From the NCBI RefSeq assembly GCF_014779555.2, contig NZ_CP094357.1, positions 1,178,001 through 1,242,000 on the forward strand: a stretch of DNA of 64,000 nucleotides. The letters are read 5' to 3'. The position numbers were made by a program, and so were the translations under genes. The number at the start of each line of letters is the position of its first letter. The first letter of the stretch is position 1. Positions 42,534 to 51,576 of the stretch are shown here, in pieces. The notes beneath the pieces were generated by a model. That model had not been told where the DNA came from. It did not search any database and was given only the letters and a program-made list of their open reading frames with translations. Source of the stretch: Lysobacter capsici (GTDB taxonomy: Bacteria > Pseudomonadota > Gammaproteobacteria > Xanthomonadales > Xanthomonadaceae).

Positions 42534-42955
42534 GCCGATATTGTTGCGTGTACCTGGCGCGACGGCCAGCCTTTGCGTCAGCGGGCGATTCGCTCGGCGC
42601 CGCGCGGCCCGACGCTTGCCGGCCGGATGCCCGATGCCGGCCCGGCCCGGACGCGGTGTCATCGCATACCTGTGACCTCTGACCCCGGCACGCGGCGTCC
42701 ACGAGGACCATAATCGCGCCGCCGGGTCCGATCGCGGCGCTTCCGGCCGGTCGCGGCCGCGCGCCGCGGCTCCGGAGCCGGCCCCCGGATCGGCACGTTT
42801 GCCGCGCTGCGCCTTGCTTTGCTCGCATGGCACATGTTTCGATTCAGCCATCCGGCGGCGTATGTCGCGCCGCGCGGAGCATCATCCGGCGCCCGATCGT
42901 CCTCGCCAGGACCGGTCGCGCGCCACCACCGCTACTTATCACCGCAGGGAAGTTA
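42534..42955. other. Divergent intergenic region between thiS and the GDSL autotransporter
   Basis: About 420 bases, very rich in GC. It must contain start signals for both genes, but no TPP riboswitch core (CTGAGA...ACCTGA) or other structured RNA was identified. Confidence 0.45.
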
Positions 42956-44770
42956 ATGATGAAACCCGTTCGCACCGCGCTGGCCGCCGCCCTCGTGCTG
43001 GCCGCCGCCCCGGCCTTCGCCCAGACCTATTCGCAGACCGTCTTCATCGGCGACAGCCTCACCGACTCGGGCCACTTCCGCCCGGCGCTGATCCAGGCGG
43101 TCGGCGCCAACGGCGCGCTGATCGGCCGTTTCACCACCAACCCGGGCCTGGTCTGGGCCGAGTACGTCGCCGACTACTACGGCACCAACGCCACCAGCGA
43201 CAACCAGGGCGGCAGCAACTACGCCGTCGGCGGCGCCCGCACCGGCGTCAACACCGCCGGCGCGCTCGGCCCGATTCCGTCGCTGACCACCCAGACCAGC
43301 AACTACCTCGCCGCCAACGGCGGCCGCGCCGATCCCAACGCGCTGTACACCGTGTGGGGCGGCGCCAACGACCTGTTCGCGGTCGCGGCCGGCGCGCCGG
43401 CGCAGGCGACCATCACCAACGCGGTCACCGCGCAGATCGGCGCGATCGGCGCGCTGCGCAACGCCGGCGCCGAATACATCCTGGTACCGACCATTCCCGA
43501 CCTGGGCGTGACCCCGCAGTTCCGCGCCGGCGGCGCCGCCCAGCAGGCCGCGGGCACCCAGCTGGCGACCACCTACAACACCGCGCTGTACGGCGGCCTG
43601 GCCGCGACCGGCCTGCGGGTAATCCCGCTCGACACCTTCAACCTGCTGCGCGAGATCACCGCCAACCCGGCGCCGTACGGCATCACCAACGTCACCGGCA
43701 CCGCGTGCAACCCGCAGATCACCGCGTCCTCGGTGACCTGCAGCCCGACCAACACCATCCCGGGCGCGGCCGAGAGCTACGCCTTCGCCGACGGCGTGCA
43801 TCCGTCGAGCAAGGCGCACAAGATCCTCGGCGACTACGCCCTGTCGGTGCTCGAAGCGCCGCGCTTCATCGCCGTGCTGCCCAATTCGGCCGCGACCACC
43901 GGCCGCGCCCGCGCCGACCAGGTGACCAACCACGTCGCCGGCGTGCAGGACGGCGACGGCATGCGTTGGTGGGGCAGCGTGCGCGGCGACTTCCAGCGCT
44001 ACGGTCACGGCGACCTGTACGACGGCGCCGGTCCGGCGCTGACCGGCGGCGTCGACTGGACCCGCGGCAAGCTGGTGTTCGGCGGCTTCCTCGGCTACGG
44101 CCAGCAGAAGCAGGACTTCGGCCTGCGCAACGGCGACTTCGACCAGAAGGACGCCAGCATCGGCGGCTTCATCGGCTGGTACGGCGAGCGCGCCTGGATC
44201 AACGGCCAGTTGAGCTACACCAAGCTGGACTTCGACATCGACCGCAACGCCAACCTCGGCCCGGCGACCCGCGTGCATCACGGTTCGGCCGACGGCAAGA
44301 ACGTCACCGCCGCGCTCAACGGCGGTTACGAATTCGGCGAAACCGTGCGTCACGGGCCGGTGATCGGCATCCTGGCCCAGCGCATCGACATCGACGGCTT
44401 CGCCGAAAGCGATCCGAACCTGGCGACCTCGCTGGCCTACCCGGACCAGTCCTTCGACTCGCTGATCGGCAGCGTCGGCTGGCAGATCAACTACACCCAC
44501 AGCGAAAGCTTCCGTCCGTACGCGCGCTTGACCTTCGACCGCGAGTTCGAAGACGCGCCGAAGAACGCCTACGCGCGTCTGCAGACCGTGCCGGGCCTGG
44601 GCAACTACGCGGTCAAGGGCCGCGAGTTCGACCAGGACTACGGCACCTTGCTGTTCGGCGCGCGCACCAAGCTGTTCGGCCTGGACGCCAACCTGGGCGC
44701 CAGCGTCACCGTCGGCCAGGAAGGCGGCAACAACGCCACCGTGTTCGCGCAGATCGGCAGCGGATTCTGA
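42956..44770 (+). CDS. GDSL-esterase autotransporter (EstA-like)
   Basis: A 604-residue type V secreted lipase/esterase. Signal peptide 1-22 (ALAAALVLAAAPAFA) is followed by a GDSL hydrolase passenger with catalytic Ser34 in FIGDSLTDSG, the oxyanion residues in VWGGANDLF and the Asp279/His282 pair in ADGVHPSS. From about residue 335 (GMRWWGSVRGDFQRYGHGD) it becomes an outer-membrane beta-barrel ending FAQIGSGF, the expected terminal aromatic. AGGGA lies upstream of two in-frame ATGs (42956, 42959). The enzyme stays surface-anchored, as in Pseudomonas EstA. Confidence 0.93.
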   Translation: MMKPVRTALAAALVLAAAPAFAQTYSQTVFIGDSLTDSGHFRPALIQAVGANGALIGRFTTNPGLVWAEYVADYYGTNATSDNQGGSNYAVGGARTGVNTAGALGPIPSLTTQTSNYLAANGGRADPNALYTVWGGANDLFAVAAGAPAQATITNAVTAQIGAIGALRNAGAEYILVPTIPDLGVTPQFRAGGAAQQAAGTQLATTYNTALYGGLAATGLRVIPLDTFNLLREITANPAPYGITNVTGTACNPQITASSVTCSPTNTIPGAAESYAFADGVHPSSKAHKILGDYALSVLEAPRFIAVLPNSAATTGRARADQVTNHVAGVQDGDGMRWWGSVRGDFQRYGHGDLYDGAGPALTGGVDWTRGKLVFGGFLGYGQQKQDFGLRNGDFDQKDASIGGFIGWYGERAWINGQLSYTKLDFDIDRNANLGPATRVHHGSADGKNVTAALNGGYEFGETVRHGPVIGILAQRIDIDGFAESDPNLATSLAYPDQSFDSLIGSVGWQINYTHSESFRPYARLTFDREFEDAPKNAYARLQTVPGLGNYAVKGREFDQDYGTLLFGARTKLFGLDANLGASVTVGQEGGNNATVFAQIGSGF

Positions 44771-44828
44771 TCGCGGCGCGGTCGCCGCGGCGATCGCGTC
44801 TGCTTGCGGGTTTCCGTGGTATTCGAAG

Positions 44829-44856
44829 AAACCGGGCCGAAAGGCCCGGTTTTTTG
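44829..44856 (+). terminator. Intrinsic terminator of the GDSL autotransporter gene
   Basis: ACCGGGCC and GGCCCGGT form an 8-bp stem with a GAAA loop followed by TTTTT. Confidence 0.88.
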
Positions 44857-44981
44857 TGGCCGCTGATTTGAGATGTCGGGCCGGGCGAATCCGCCTCAAC
44901 CGCGCCGGACAACGGCCAGCGCATCCGCATCCCTGCACCGCATTGCCACCCGCGTTCGGGCCGCATAGACTGGTCATCCGC

Positions 44982-45055
44982 GCGGGTGTAGTTCAATGGT
45001 AGAACTGCAGCTTCCCAAGCTGCTAGCGTGGGTTCGATTCCCATCACCCGCTCCA
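44982..45055 (+). tRNA. tRNA-Gly, anticodon CCC
   Basis: The acceptor arms GCGGGTG and CACCCGC pair and are followed by encoded TCCA. The D arm contains GTTCAATGGTAGAAC, the anticodon arm is GCAGC-TTCCCAA-GCTGC with CCC at 45014-45016, and the T arm is TGGGT-TCGATTC-CCA style. It reads GGG glycine codons. A terminator lies about 45 bases after it, and no other tRNA is near. Confidence 0.96.
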
Positions 45056-45097
45056 GATTCGCCGCGCATCGACAACGAATTAATGGCGCGGCACTCC

Positions 45098-45136
45098 ACG
45101 ACGGCTCGGTCCATGGACCGGGCCGTTGTCGTTTTC
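45098..45136 (+). terminator. Probable terminator of tRNA-Gly
   Basis: CGACGGCTCGGTCC pairs with GGACCGGGCCGTTGTCG around ATGG-type palindrome and is followed by TTTTC. Confidence 0.7.
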
Positions 45137-45334
45137 GGGTCGCGGTGCGTCCGGCCACGAGCGCGACGATGCTCTCCCACCGCCGCACTATTCGATGAGC
45201 GGCGGTTGCACCGTCCCGGCCTGCTTCAACGCGCATGCGCCCGCGCGCCATGCTTCGTTCGCACCGCACCAAGACGCCGCGACCCGCACGCCGCGGTCGG
45301 CGGCATGCATCCGATCCGATTCGCGGGTTCGCGA

Positions 45335-47299
45335 CTACTCGGCCTTAGCAGGCAGGCGATGCCACCCGCGCTCGTAAGCCAAAGTCCCCCACAAGGCCTG
45401 CAGGTGCGCGGTCTTCGCCAACTCCGGGTCGACCGAGGCCGCGGGCGTCATGCGTTCCCCGGGCGTATAGGTAAATTGCCGGGGGGGCTGGCCGGGCTGC
45501 AACACGATGACGTCCTTGCCCGACATCCACGCGAAGTTCTTGTCGTATTGCATCATCGCGCGGCCGGGCTGGAATCGATCGCGCTGGTTGAGGTCGTGGC
45601 CGCTCATCGGTGTCGGCGTATCGATGCCGATCAGCGACAGCAAGGTCGGCGGCAGGTCGATCTGACTGACGATGCGCTTGTCGAGCGCGGGCGCGACCGC
45701 GCCGCCGAGGATCACGCCGGGGATATGGAAGTTGTCGATCGGCACCAGGTCGCGTCCGAACGCTCTGGAGTCGTGATCGGCGACGATCAGGAAGATGGTG
45801 TCCTTCCAATAGTCCGACGCCATCGCCTTGCGGAAAAATTGGCCCACCGCGTAATCGGCGTACTTGGCCGCGTTGTTGCGCGTGGCCTGCGGCTGCTCGT
45901 AGAGCTCGATGCGGTTGCTGGGGAACTCGAACGGGTCGTGGTTGCTTGAGCTGAACACGAAACCGAAGAAGGGCTTGCCCGCCTGGTGCATGCGCGCGAA
46001 TTCCTGGTGCGCGCGATCGAACAGGTCTTCGTCGGACACGCCCCAGGAACCGGTGAACGCGGGGTGGGGATAGTCCTTCTGCTCGATCACCCGCCGAAAC
46101 CCGTTCGACAGGAAAAACCCGCGCATATTGTCGAAGTGGCTTTCGCCGCCGTAGTAGAACGTGGTGTCGTAGCCGCGACGGCGCAGCACTTCGGCCAGGG
46201 TGAAAAAATTCTGCTGGCTGAGCGGTTGCTTGACCACCGCCTGCGACGGCGTCGGCGTGAAACCGGTCAGCACCGCTTCGATGCCGCGGACCGAGCGCGT
46301 GCCGGTCGCGTAAAGACGATCGAACGCCCAGCCTTGCGCGGCCAGCCGATCGATGTTCGGCGTCAACGGTCGGCCGCCCAGGTGGCCGACGAACTGCGCG
46401 CCCAGGCTTTCTTCGAGCACGATGACCAGATTTCGCGGCTTGCCGGTGTACGCGGGCGGGCGGCGGGCGAGGGTCGGCAGCTTTGGATCGATGAAGGCCT
46501 CGGGCGGAAGCTGCATGCCGTCGGTGACGGCCTTGACGACCTCGGCATCGGCCGCGCCGCCGTAGATGCGCGCGCCCGGATCGTGGCGCAGCCAGTCGCG
46601 CGCCGCGTATGCCAGCGTGTAGAACGAATTCAACGGCAAGGTATTGACCGTTGCGTTACTGGAAAACGCCATCATCGCCGGATTCATCGGCCGATGACCG
46701 AGCGTGGAGCGGATGCCGAGCGCCGCCAGGCAGATCAGCAACGCGGCGAACGGCAGGCGCGCGCTCCAGTGGGGGCTCGCCTGCGCGCTCGCGCGCAACA
46801 TGCGGTTGGCGAAGCGCCAGGCGAGCCAGCCGGCGATCGCGCTCAGCACCAGCGCCAGCGCGGCGCTGACGAGGTGGCCCTTGGCCAGGGTGGAGACGAC
46901 CTCGCGCGGATAGATGAGGTATTCCAGGAACAGGCGGTTGGGCCGTAAGCCGTATTCCTGCATGAAGGTCGGCGTGGCCAGCTCCAGCACGACCAGCACG
47001 GTGAGCGACAGTGCAAGCCAGGCCGCCATGACGGTGCGCACCAGCGCGTGGCCCGCGACCCGGGCCGGCAGCAGCAGATACAGCGCGGTGGCGATGCTGA
47101 GCAGCATGCACAGCGCGGCGATGTCGACGCGGATGCCTTGCAACAAGACGCGCGACCAGGCGTCGGCGTCGTTGACGGCGTCGGCTTGCCATAGCGCAAG
47201 TCCCAGGCGGGACAGCGAGAGCACGGCCAGGCCGATGCCGAAGCAACACAGAAAGGGAGCCACCCGCGCCAGGCAGTCCTTGATCACACGCACAACCAT
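45335..47299 (-). CDS. Membrane sulfatase-fold transferase (LTA synthase/phosphoglycerol transferase family)
   Basis: A 654-residue protein with an N-terminal block of about five membrane helices (residues 8-220) and a C-terminal periplasmic alkaline-phosphatase-type domain. Metal and catalytic elements: Glu in LVIVLEESLGAQFVG, nucleophile Thr334 in GTRSVRG, GESHFDN, and IVADHDSRAFG with Asp/His ligands. Relatives transfer phosphoglycerol to periplasmic glucans (MdoB/OpgB) or modify surface polymers. The acceptor here is unknown. GGGAG stands before the ATG at 47299; the longer frame upstream lacks support. Confidence 0.9.
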   Translation of the reverse strand: MVVRVIKDCLARVAPFLCCFGIGLAVLSLSRLGLALWQADAVNDADAWSRVLLQGIRVDIAALCMLLSIATALYLLLPARVAGHALVRTVMAAWLALSLTVLVVLELATPTFMQEYGLRPNRLFLEYLIYPREVVSTLAKGHLVSAALALVLSAIAGWLAWRFANRMLRASAQASPHWSARLPFAALLICLAALGIRSTLGHRPMNPAMMAFSSNATVNTLPLNSFYTLAYAARDWLRHDPGARIYGGAADAEVVKAVTDGMQLPPEAFIDPKLPTLARRPPAYTGKPRNLVIVLEESLGAQFVGHLGGRPLTPNIDRLAAQGWAFDRLYATGTRSVRGIEAVLTGFTPTPSQAVVKQPLSQQNFFTLAEVLRRRGYDTTFYYGGESHFDNMRGFFLSNGFRRVIEQKDYPHPAFTGSWGVSDEDLFDRAHQEFARMHQAGKPFFGFVFSSSNHDPFEFPSNRIELYEQPQATRNNAAKYADYAVGQFFRKAMASDYWKDTIFLIVADHDSRAFGRDLVPIDNFHIPGVILGGAVAPALDKRIVSQIDLPPTLLSLIGIDTPTPMSGHDLNQRDRFQPGRAMMQYDKNFAWMSGKDVIVLQPGQPPRQFTYTPGERMTPAASVDPELAKTAHLQALWGTLAYERGWHRLPAKAE

Positions 47300-47879
47300 C
47301 GCGACTCCCGTACCTCTGCTTCGGGCCGCGGGCGCCGGCCGCGCGCAACGCAAAGCAGATTCTCGCGAAAATGGTCCGGCAAGGTCTGTCGGAGAAAGGT
47401 CGGAACCGCGGCTGGCGCCCGGCAAAACCGGGCTGGTTATGGGGCGGGGCAAGGACGTGGCGTGCGCCGGGGACGCCGATATCGGGGTGTCGCGCGAAAA
47501 CAGGGGTCGTTGCCCGATGGGGCGCGCCTGGGGCGTTCTGGCCCGAGCGCCTGCCCAAAGCGGGCCTAGGTTCATTGCGCCTGATGGATTCGGATGAATC
47601 GGTCCCGGGCGATGTCGGGCGGCGCCTGCCGGGAACCAAGGCTGGGGTCAGTGCGATCGTCGGCCTCTGGCGAAGAAACGCCGTGGCGTCCACCGTTCCA
47701 GTCCGTCGTCGCTTGCGCGCCTTCGCCGGGCGTGTTGCTAACAATTCGTTAGCGCGATCGCCGGCGCTTTAACCGCGACCAACCGCGAAAAGTTGACAGG
47801 CTGCGCAACCGAAGTGGTTGTGGGCACACTCCGATGTGGTCGACAGACGAACGGATGCGGACGATGGGGCAGGGATGCG
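47300..47879. other. Gene-free divergent region
   Basis: About 580 bases between the sulfatase-fold gene and a TonB-like gene. An inverted repeat GCTAAC-AATTC-GTTAGC at 47736-47752 could be an operator or weak hairpin. No small gene, RNA or repeat family member was recognised. Confidence 0.5.
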
Positions 47880-48566
47880 ATGCGCTTGCGCGCGATCATG
47901 TGTCGACGAAGCGCGCATGGCGACATGACGGCGAGTAAGCGCGACGCCGCGCGCAACGAGCGCGCGTATGCGTGGGGCGTGGTGGCCTTGGTCCATGCCG
48001 GTTTCATCTGGGTCGCCATGCAGTGGCGCATGCCGGCCGCCGCGGTCGAGGACGATTCGGCGCTGGCGGTGATTTTCATCGCCGCGCCGTCGCCTCCGCC
48101 CGCGCAAACGCCGCGGCCGGCGCAACCGCGCGAACGACGCGATCGCGTCGCCGCGCCCGCGCCGCGCAAATCGCCGCCGCGCGAACGCGTCGACACGACC
48201 GCTGCGCCGTCGTCGCCAGCCGTCGATCCCGCGCCGCAGGATCCGCCCAGCGGCCTGAGCGCCGTGCAGATCGATCCACGCATGAGCGATCCCGCGCGCG
48301 CCACGCGCGCACCCTGGGACGCACCCGCGGCCGATCTGCTCGCGCGTCGCGCGCCGAGCCTGCCGGGCCACGCAACGCAGCGTTTCAAAATGCAGCAGCC
48401 GCGTTCGCTCGCCAACGCGGTGGAGCGCTTCGGGCAGATGTTCGGCGGACGCGGCGAAGACCCGTGCAAGCGCACCCGCGCCAACATCGACGGGCTCGCA
48501 TCGCAAGGCGATTCGGCGGATTTGCAGCGCGAACTGGAGTACGAACGACGCTACTGCCGACCCTGA
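47880..48566 (+). CDS. TonB-like single-span, proline-rich protein
   Basis: A 228-residue protein with a basic cytoplasmic start, one membrane helix (about 47-66, AYAWGVVALVHAGFIWVAMQ), a periplasmic Pro/Arg/Ala-rich stretch (residues 80-150, APSPPPAQTPRPAQP), and a C-terminal part with two cysteines (GGRGEDPCKRTRANID and ERRYCRP). The plan recalls TonB or similar energy transducers, but the C-terminal TonB fold with its YP motif was not seen. The start is doubtful (47880 with AGGG upstream, or 47925). It lies alone. Function unknown. Confidence 0.6.
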   Translation: MRLRAIMCRRSAHGDMTASKRDAARNERAYAWGVVALVHAGFIWVAMQWRMPAAAVEDDSALAVIFIAAPSPPPAQTPRPAQPRERRDRVAAPAPRKSPPRERVDTTAAPSSPAVDPAPQDPPSGLSAVQIDPRMSDPARATRAPWDAPAADLLARRAPSLPGHATQRFKMQQPRSLANAVERFGQMFGGRGEDPCKRTRANIDGLASQGDSADLQRELEYERRYCRP

Positions 48567-48896
48567 AGGGTTCAGTGGATCGGTGCCGCGCGATGTAAAA
48601 AAATCATTGCATCGTCACCATGCACAATCGCGGGCTCACGCCAGCGGTAATCGCAATCGACGCTGCATCGCCGGCGCGTTATGCTTCGCGCCCGGTCCCG
48701 AGTGGGGCGCCGCGCATCGCACCGTAGCCTTGGGCCTGGACGATCCGCGCCCGCTTCGGTCCGATACGTACGGCGGCCGCGAGGTCGCCGTTTTTTGTCG
48801 CCGCGACGCGAGTGGAACCCAACGACGGCGCCTCGTCGCGGTCCAAGCCCGAAGCGGTCGTCCCGACCCGGTTGCAATCGCCACAGCGGAGGTGCG
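48567..48896. other. Intergenic region before the RimB-like gene
   Basis: About 330 bases. An A-run (TGTAAAAAAATCATTGC) near 48595 is the only unusual stretch. A reading frame is open through the region in phase with the next gene, but the strong ribosome site at 48888 argues against an earlier start. Confidence 0.45.
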
Positions 48897-49346
48897 ATGT
48901 CGTCCAAGATCGTCCTCGGTTGGCGCGAGGTGGCCGCCCTGCCCGTGTTGGGCATCGCCGCGGTGCGCGCCAAGATCGACACCGGCGCGCGCAGTTCGGC
49001 CTTGCATGTCGACGCGCAGTGGCGTTACGTCGACGGCGGTCAGCCCTGGGTCGGGTTCCGGCTCAGCCCGGGCGTGGTCGGCGCCGATGTGATCGAAGCG
49101 GCCGCGCCGGTGTTCGACGAACGCTTCGTCACCGACTCCGGCGGTCATCGCACCAGCCGCGTCTTCGTCCAGACCGTGCTGAGTCTGGCCGGTACGCAAC
49201 GCGAAATTGAAATAAACCTGTCGGATCGTCGCGGTATGCGCTTTCCGATGTTGCTTGGCCGTACCGCGGTGACCCACTTGTTCACGGTCGACCCCTCGCG
49301 CTCGTTCCTGCATGGGCGCGCGCGGCGCCGGGTCAGCCGCACCTGA
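48897..49346 (+). CDS. rimB: Retropepsin-like RimB-family protease (ATP-dependent zinc protease family)
   Basis: A 149-residue member of the family long labelled ATP-dependent zinc protease, with a retropepsin-like fold. The active-site aspartate lies in KIDTGARSSALHV (about residues 24-36), and GRTAVTHLFTVDPSRSFLHG closes the domain. In Pseudomonas the relative RimB is reported to work opposite RimK, removing or limiting glutamate chains on ribosomal protein S6. GGAGGTGCG precedes the ATG, an excellent ribosome site that fixes the start. rimK follows 51 bases on, so the two form an operon. Confidence 0.85.
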   Translation: MSSKIVLGWREVAALPVLGIAAVRAKIDTGARSSALHVDAQWRYVDGGQPWVGFRLSPGVVGADVIEAAAPVFDERFVTDSGGHRTSRVFVQTVLSLAGTQREIEINLSDRRGMRFPMLLGRTAVTHLFTVDPSRSFLHGRARRRVSRT

Positions 49347-49397
49347 GCCGCGCGCCCGACGCGCGCCGTCCTTCCCCCATTCAATGAATTCCTGCCG

Positions 49398-50306
49398 ATG
49401 AAGCTCGCGATCCTGTCGCGCAACACCAAGCTCTATTCGACGCGCCGTCTGGTCGAAGCCGCGCGCGAGCACGGCCACAGCGTGCGCGTGCTCGATCCGC
49501 TGCGCTGCTACATGCGCATCGCCTCGGACGGGTTCCAGATGCATTACAAGGGCCGCGAGATCGCCGGTTACCACGCGGTGATCCCGCGCATCGGCGCCTC
49601 GGTCACGCGTTACGGCTCGGCGGTGCTGCGTCAGTTCGAACTGATGGAGACCTACACGCCCAACACCTCCGACGCGATCTTGCGCGCGCGCGACAAGCTG
49701 CGCAGCCATCAGCTGCTGGCCGCGCAGCGCATCGGCCTGCCGGCGACGGTGTTCGGCGACAACCCCGACGACACCGCCGACCTGCTGTCGATGCTCGGCC
49801 CGCCGCCGCACGTGATCAAGCTCAACGAGGGCACCCAGGGCGCGGGCGTGATGCTGACCGAGAAGCTGTCGGCGTCCAAGGGCGTGATCGAAGCGCTGCG
49901 CGGCCTGTACGCGAATTTCCTGGTGCAGGAGTTCGTCGCCGAGGCCAAGGGCGCCGATCTGCGCTGTTTCGTGGTCGGCGGCTCGGTGGTCGCGGCGATG
50001 AAGCGGCAGGCGCCCAAGGGCGATTTCCGCTCCAACCTGCACCGCGGCGGCACCGCCAAGGGCGTGCGCGCCAGCGCGGCCGAGCAGGAGGTCGCGGTGC
50101 GGGCGGCCCAGGTCCTGGGCCTGGGCGTGGCCGGTGTCGACCTGATCCGTTCCGACCGGGGCCCGCTGGTCCTGGAGGTCAACGCCTCGCCGGGCCTGGA
50201 GGGCATCGAGGAGGCCAGCGGGGTCGACGTGGCCAGCGAAATCATCCAGTACGTGTCCGGCCGAATCCAGCTCAAGACCCCCAAACGCGCCGGCGGAAAA
50301 CGCTGA
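49398..50306 (+). CDS. rimK: Ribosomal protein S6 glutamate ligase
   Basis: ATP-grasp ligase that adds glutamates to the C-terminus of ribosomal protein S6. The 302 residues start [20 protein letters not shown]. Then come [22 protein letters not shown], the ATP-binding [37 protein letters not shown], and the metal-binding end [21 protein letters not shown]. Length matches E. coli RimK. Paired with the RimB-like protease, it suggests reversible tuning of ribosomes. Confidence 0.95.
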   Translation: MKLAILSRNTKLYSTRRLVEAAREHGHSVRVLDPLRCYMRIASDGFQMHYKGREIAGYHAVIPRIGASVTRYGSAVLRQFELMETYTPNTSDAILRARDKLRSHQLLAAQRIGLPATVFGDNPDDTADLLSMLGPPPHVIKLNEGTQGAGVMLTEKLSASKGVIEALRGLYANFLVQEFVAEAKGADLRCFVVGGSVVAAMKRQAPKGDFRSNLHRGGTAKGVRASAAEQEVAVRAAQVLGLGVAGVDLIRSDRGPLVLEVNASPGLEGIEEASGVDVASEIIQYVSGRIQLKTPKRAGGKR

Positions 50307-50607
50307 ACGGGGCTCGCCGGGGCGGCCGGGCTTGCCCGATCCTGTGGAATGGCAAGCCTGGCAGGTCATCTGCCGGCGACCCGCCGAACGGCAGGTCCCC
50401 GGCCCGGAAGGCCCGGGCCGCCGGGAGCGCAACTTCGGGTTGCGAATAACTTTTATTTAACAGCGCTTTTAACGGCGGTTTAATCGAAATCCGCGTAGCG
50501 TTACCGGACCGCAGCACTGCAGCTCCTCCAAGTCGCGCTCCTCGTCAGAACGTTACGGATAGGGATCTGGTCGAAGCAGGTTACGGTAATCGGGGCAATA
50601 CCCTTTT
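50307..50607 (+). other. Long 3' region of rimK or small-RNA locus
   Basis: About 300 bases separate rimK from a strong terminator. The left half is GC-rich, with a palindromic stretch around 50385-50430 (CCGGCCCGGAAGGCCCGGGC). Then an A/T-rich promoter-like segment follows (about 50440-50490, CTTTTATTTAACAGCG and GGTTTAATCG). A transcript beginning there would be 120-150 nt long. No exact promoter match or known RNA family was identified. Confidence 0.35.
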
Positions 50608-50647
50608 GGCCCAGGCGCGGTGGCCCCGCGTCTGGGCCTTTGTTTTT
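50608..50647 (+). terminator. Strong intrinsic terminator
   Basis: GGCCCAGGCGCGG pairs with CCGCGTCTGGGCC (one G-U pair) and is followed by TTTGTTTTTT. Confidence 0.9.
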
Positions 50648-50888
50648 TGTCGCGGTTTTCCCGGGCAATTTCGCTCGGAACGCGGAACGCGCCGACCCAT
50701 GACCTTCGGCCTATACCGCCGTCCCGCCGTTTGAACGGCAGCCCCATGCCCCGTTCACCTTTCCGTTCACTTTACATTCGCTCTGGCAGAATCCTCGGCT
50801 TGCCGCCGTTGCGCATCGTGCAGCGGCCCGAATGACGGAACCCCGGGCGTCGCCGCACGGTCGAACGCCAACCCACTGGGAAGAGCAC

Positions 50889-51572
50889 ATGCGCATACTC
50901 GTGATCGAAGACAACCAAGACATCGCCGCCAACCTCGGCGACTTTCTTGAAGACCGCGGCCACACGGTGGATTTCGCCGCCGACGGCATCACCGGATTGC
51001 ACTTGGCGGTCGTGCACGACTTCGACGCCATCGTTCTCGATCTGAACCTGCCGGGCCTCGACGGCCTGGAGGTCTGCCGCAAGTTACGCAACGAAGCGCG
51101 CAAGCAGACGCCGGTGCTGATGCTGACCGCGCGCGACAGCCTCGACAACAAACTCGCCGGCTTCGATTCGGGCGCCGACGATTACCTGATCAAGCCGTTC
51201 GCGTTGCAGGAAGTCGAAGTGCGCCTCAACGCGCTGTCGCGTCGCGGCCGCGGCGTGCAGACCCGCGTGCTCAACGCCGCCGATCTGGAATACAACCTCG
51301 ACACCCTGGAAGTGCGCCGCCAGGGCAAGCTGCTGCAGCTCAACCCGACCGCGCTGAAGATCCTGCAGGCGCTGATGGAAGCCTCGCCGGCGGTGGTCAC
51401 GCGACAGGAACTGGAGACCCGCGTGTGGGGCGAGGAATTGCCCGACTCCGACAGCCTGCGCGTGCACATCCACGGCCTGCGCGCGGTGGTCGACAAGCCG
51501 TTCGACACGCCGCTGATCCAGACCCGTCACGGCATCGGTTATCGCATCGCAGCGCCCGAAAGCAACGGTTGA
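50889..51572 (+). CDS. OmpR/PhoB-family response regulator, ColR-like
   Basis: A 227-residue DNA-binding regulator. The receiver domain (1-120) has the acidic pocket ED and phosphorylated Asp51 in IVLDLNLPG, then MLTARDSLDNKLAGF and GADDYLIKPFAL. The winged-helix domain (about 127-222) follows. The DNIAANL-like start and the DDYLIKPFAL stretch resemble the ColR (VgrR) group known in Pseudomonas and Xanthomonas for membrane and metal stress. This assignment rests on sequence memory. The kinase gene starts 4 bases after the stop. Confidence 0.9.
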   Translation: MRILVIEDNQDIAANLGDFLEDRGHTVDFAADGITGLHLAVVHDFDAIVLDLNLPGLDGLEVCRKLRNEARKQTPVLMLTARDSLDNKLAGFDSGADDYLIKPFALQEVEVRLNALSRRGRGVQTRVLNAADLEYNLDTLEVRRQGKLLQLNPTALKILQALMEASPAVVTRQELETRVWGEELPDSDSLRVHIHGLRAVVDKPFDTPLIQTRHGIGYRIAAPESNG

Positions 51573-51576
51573 TCGC

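Noticed and set aside
50553-50747. Minus-strand frame giving RRDGGIGRRSW peptide
   Set aside because: It covers the strong plus-strand terminator and has no ribosome site; such frames are common artefacts of structured non-coding DNA.
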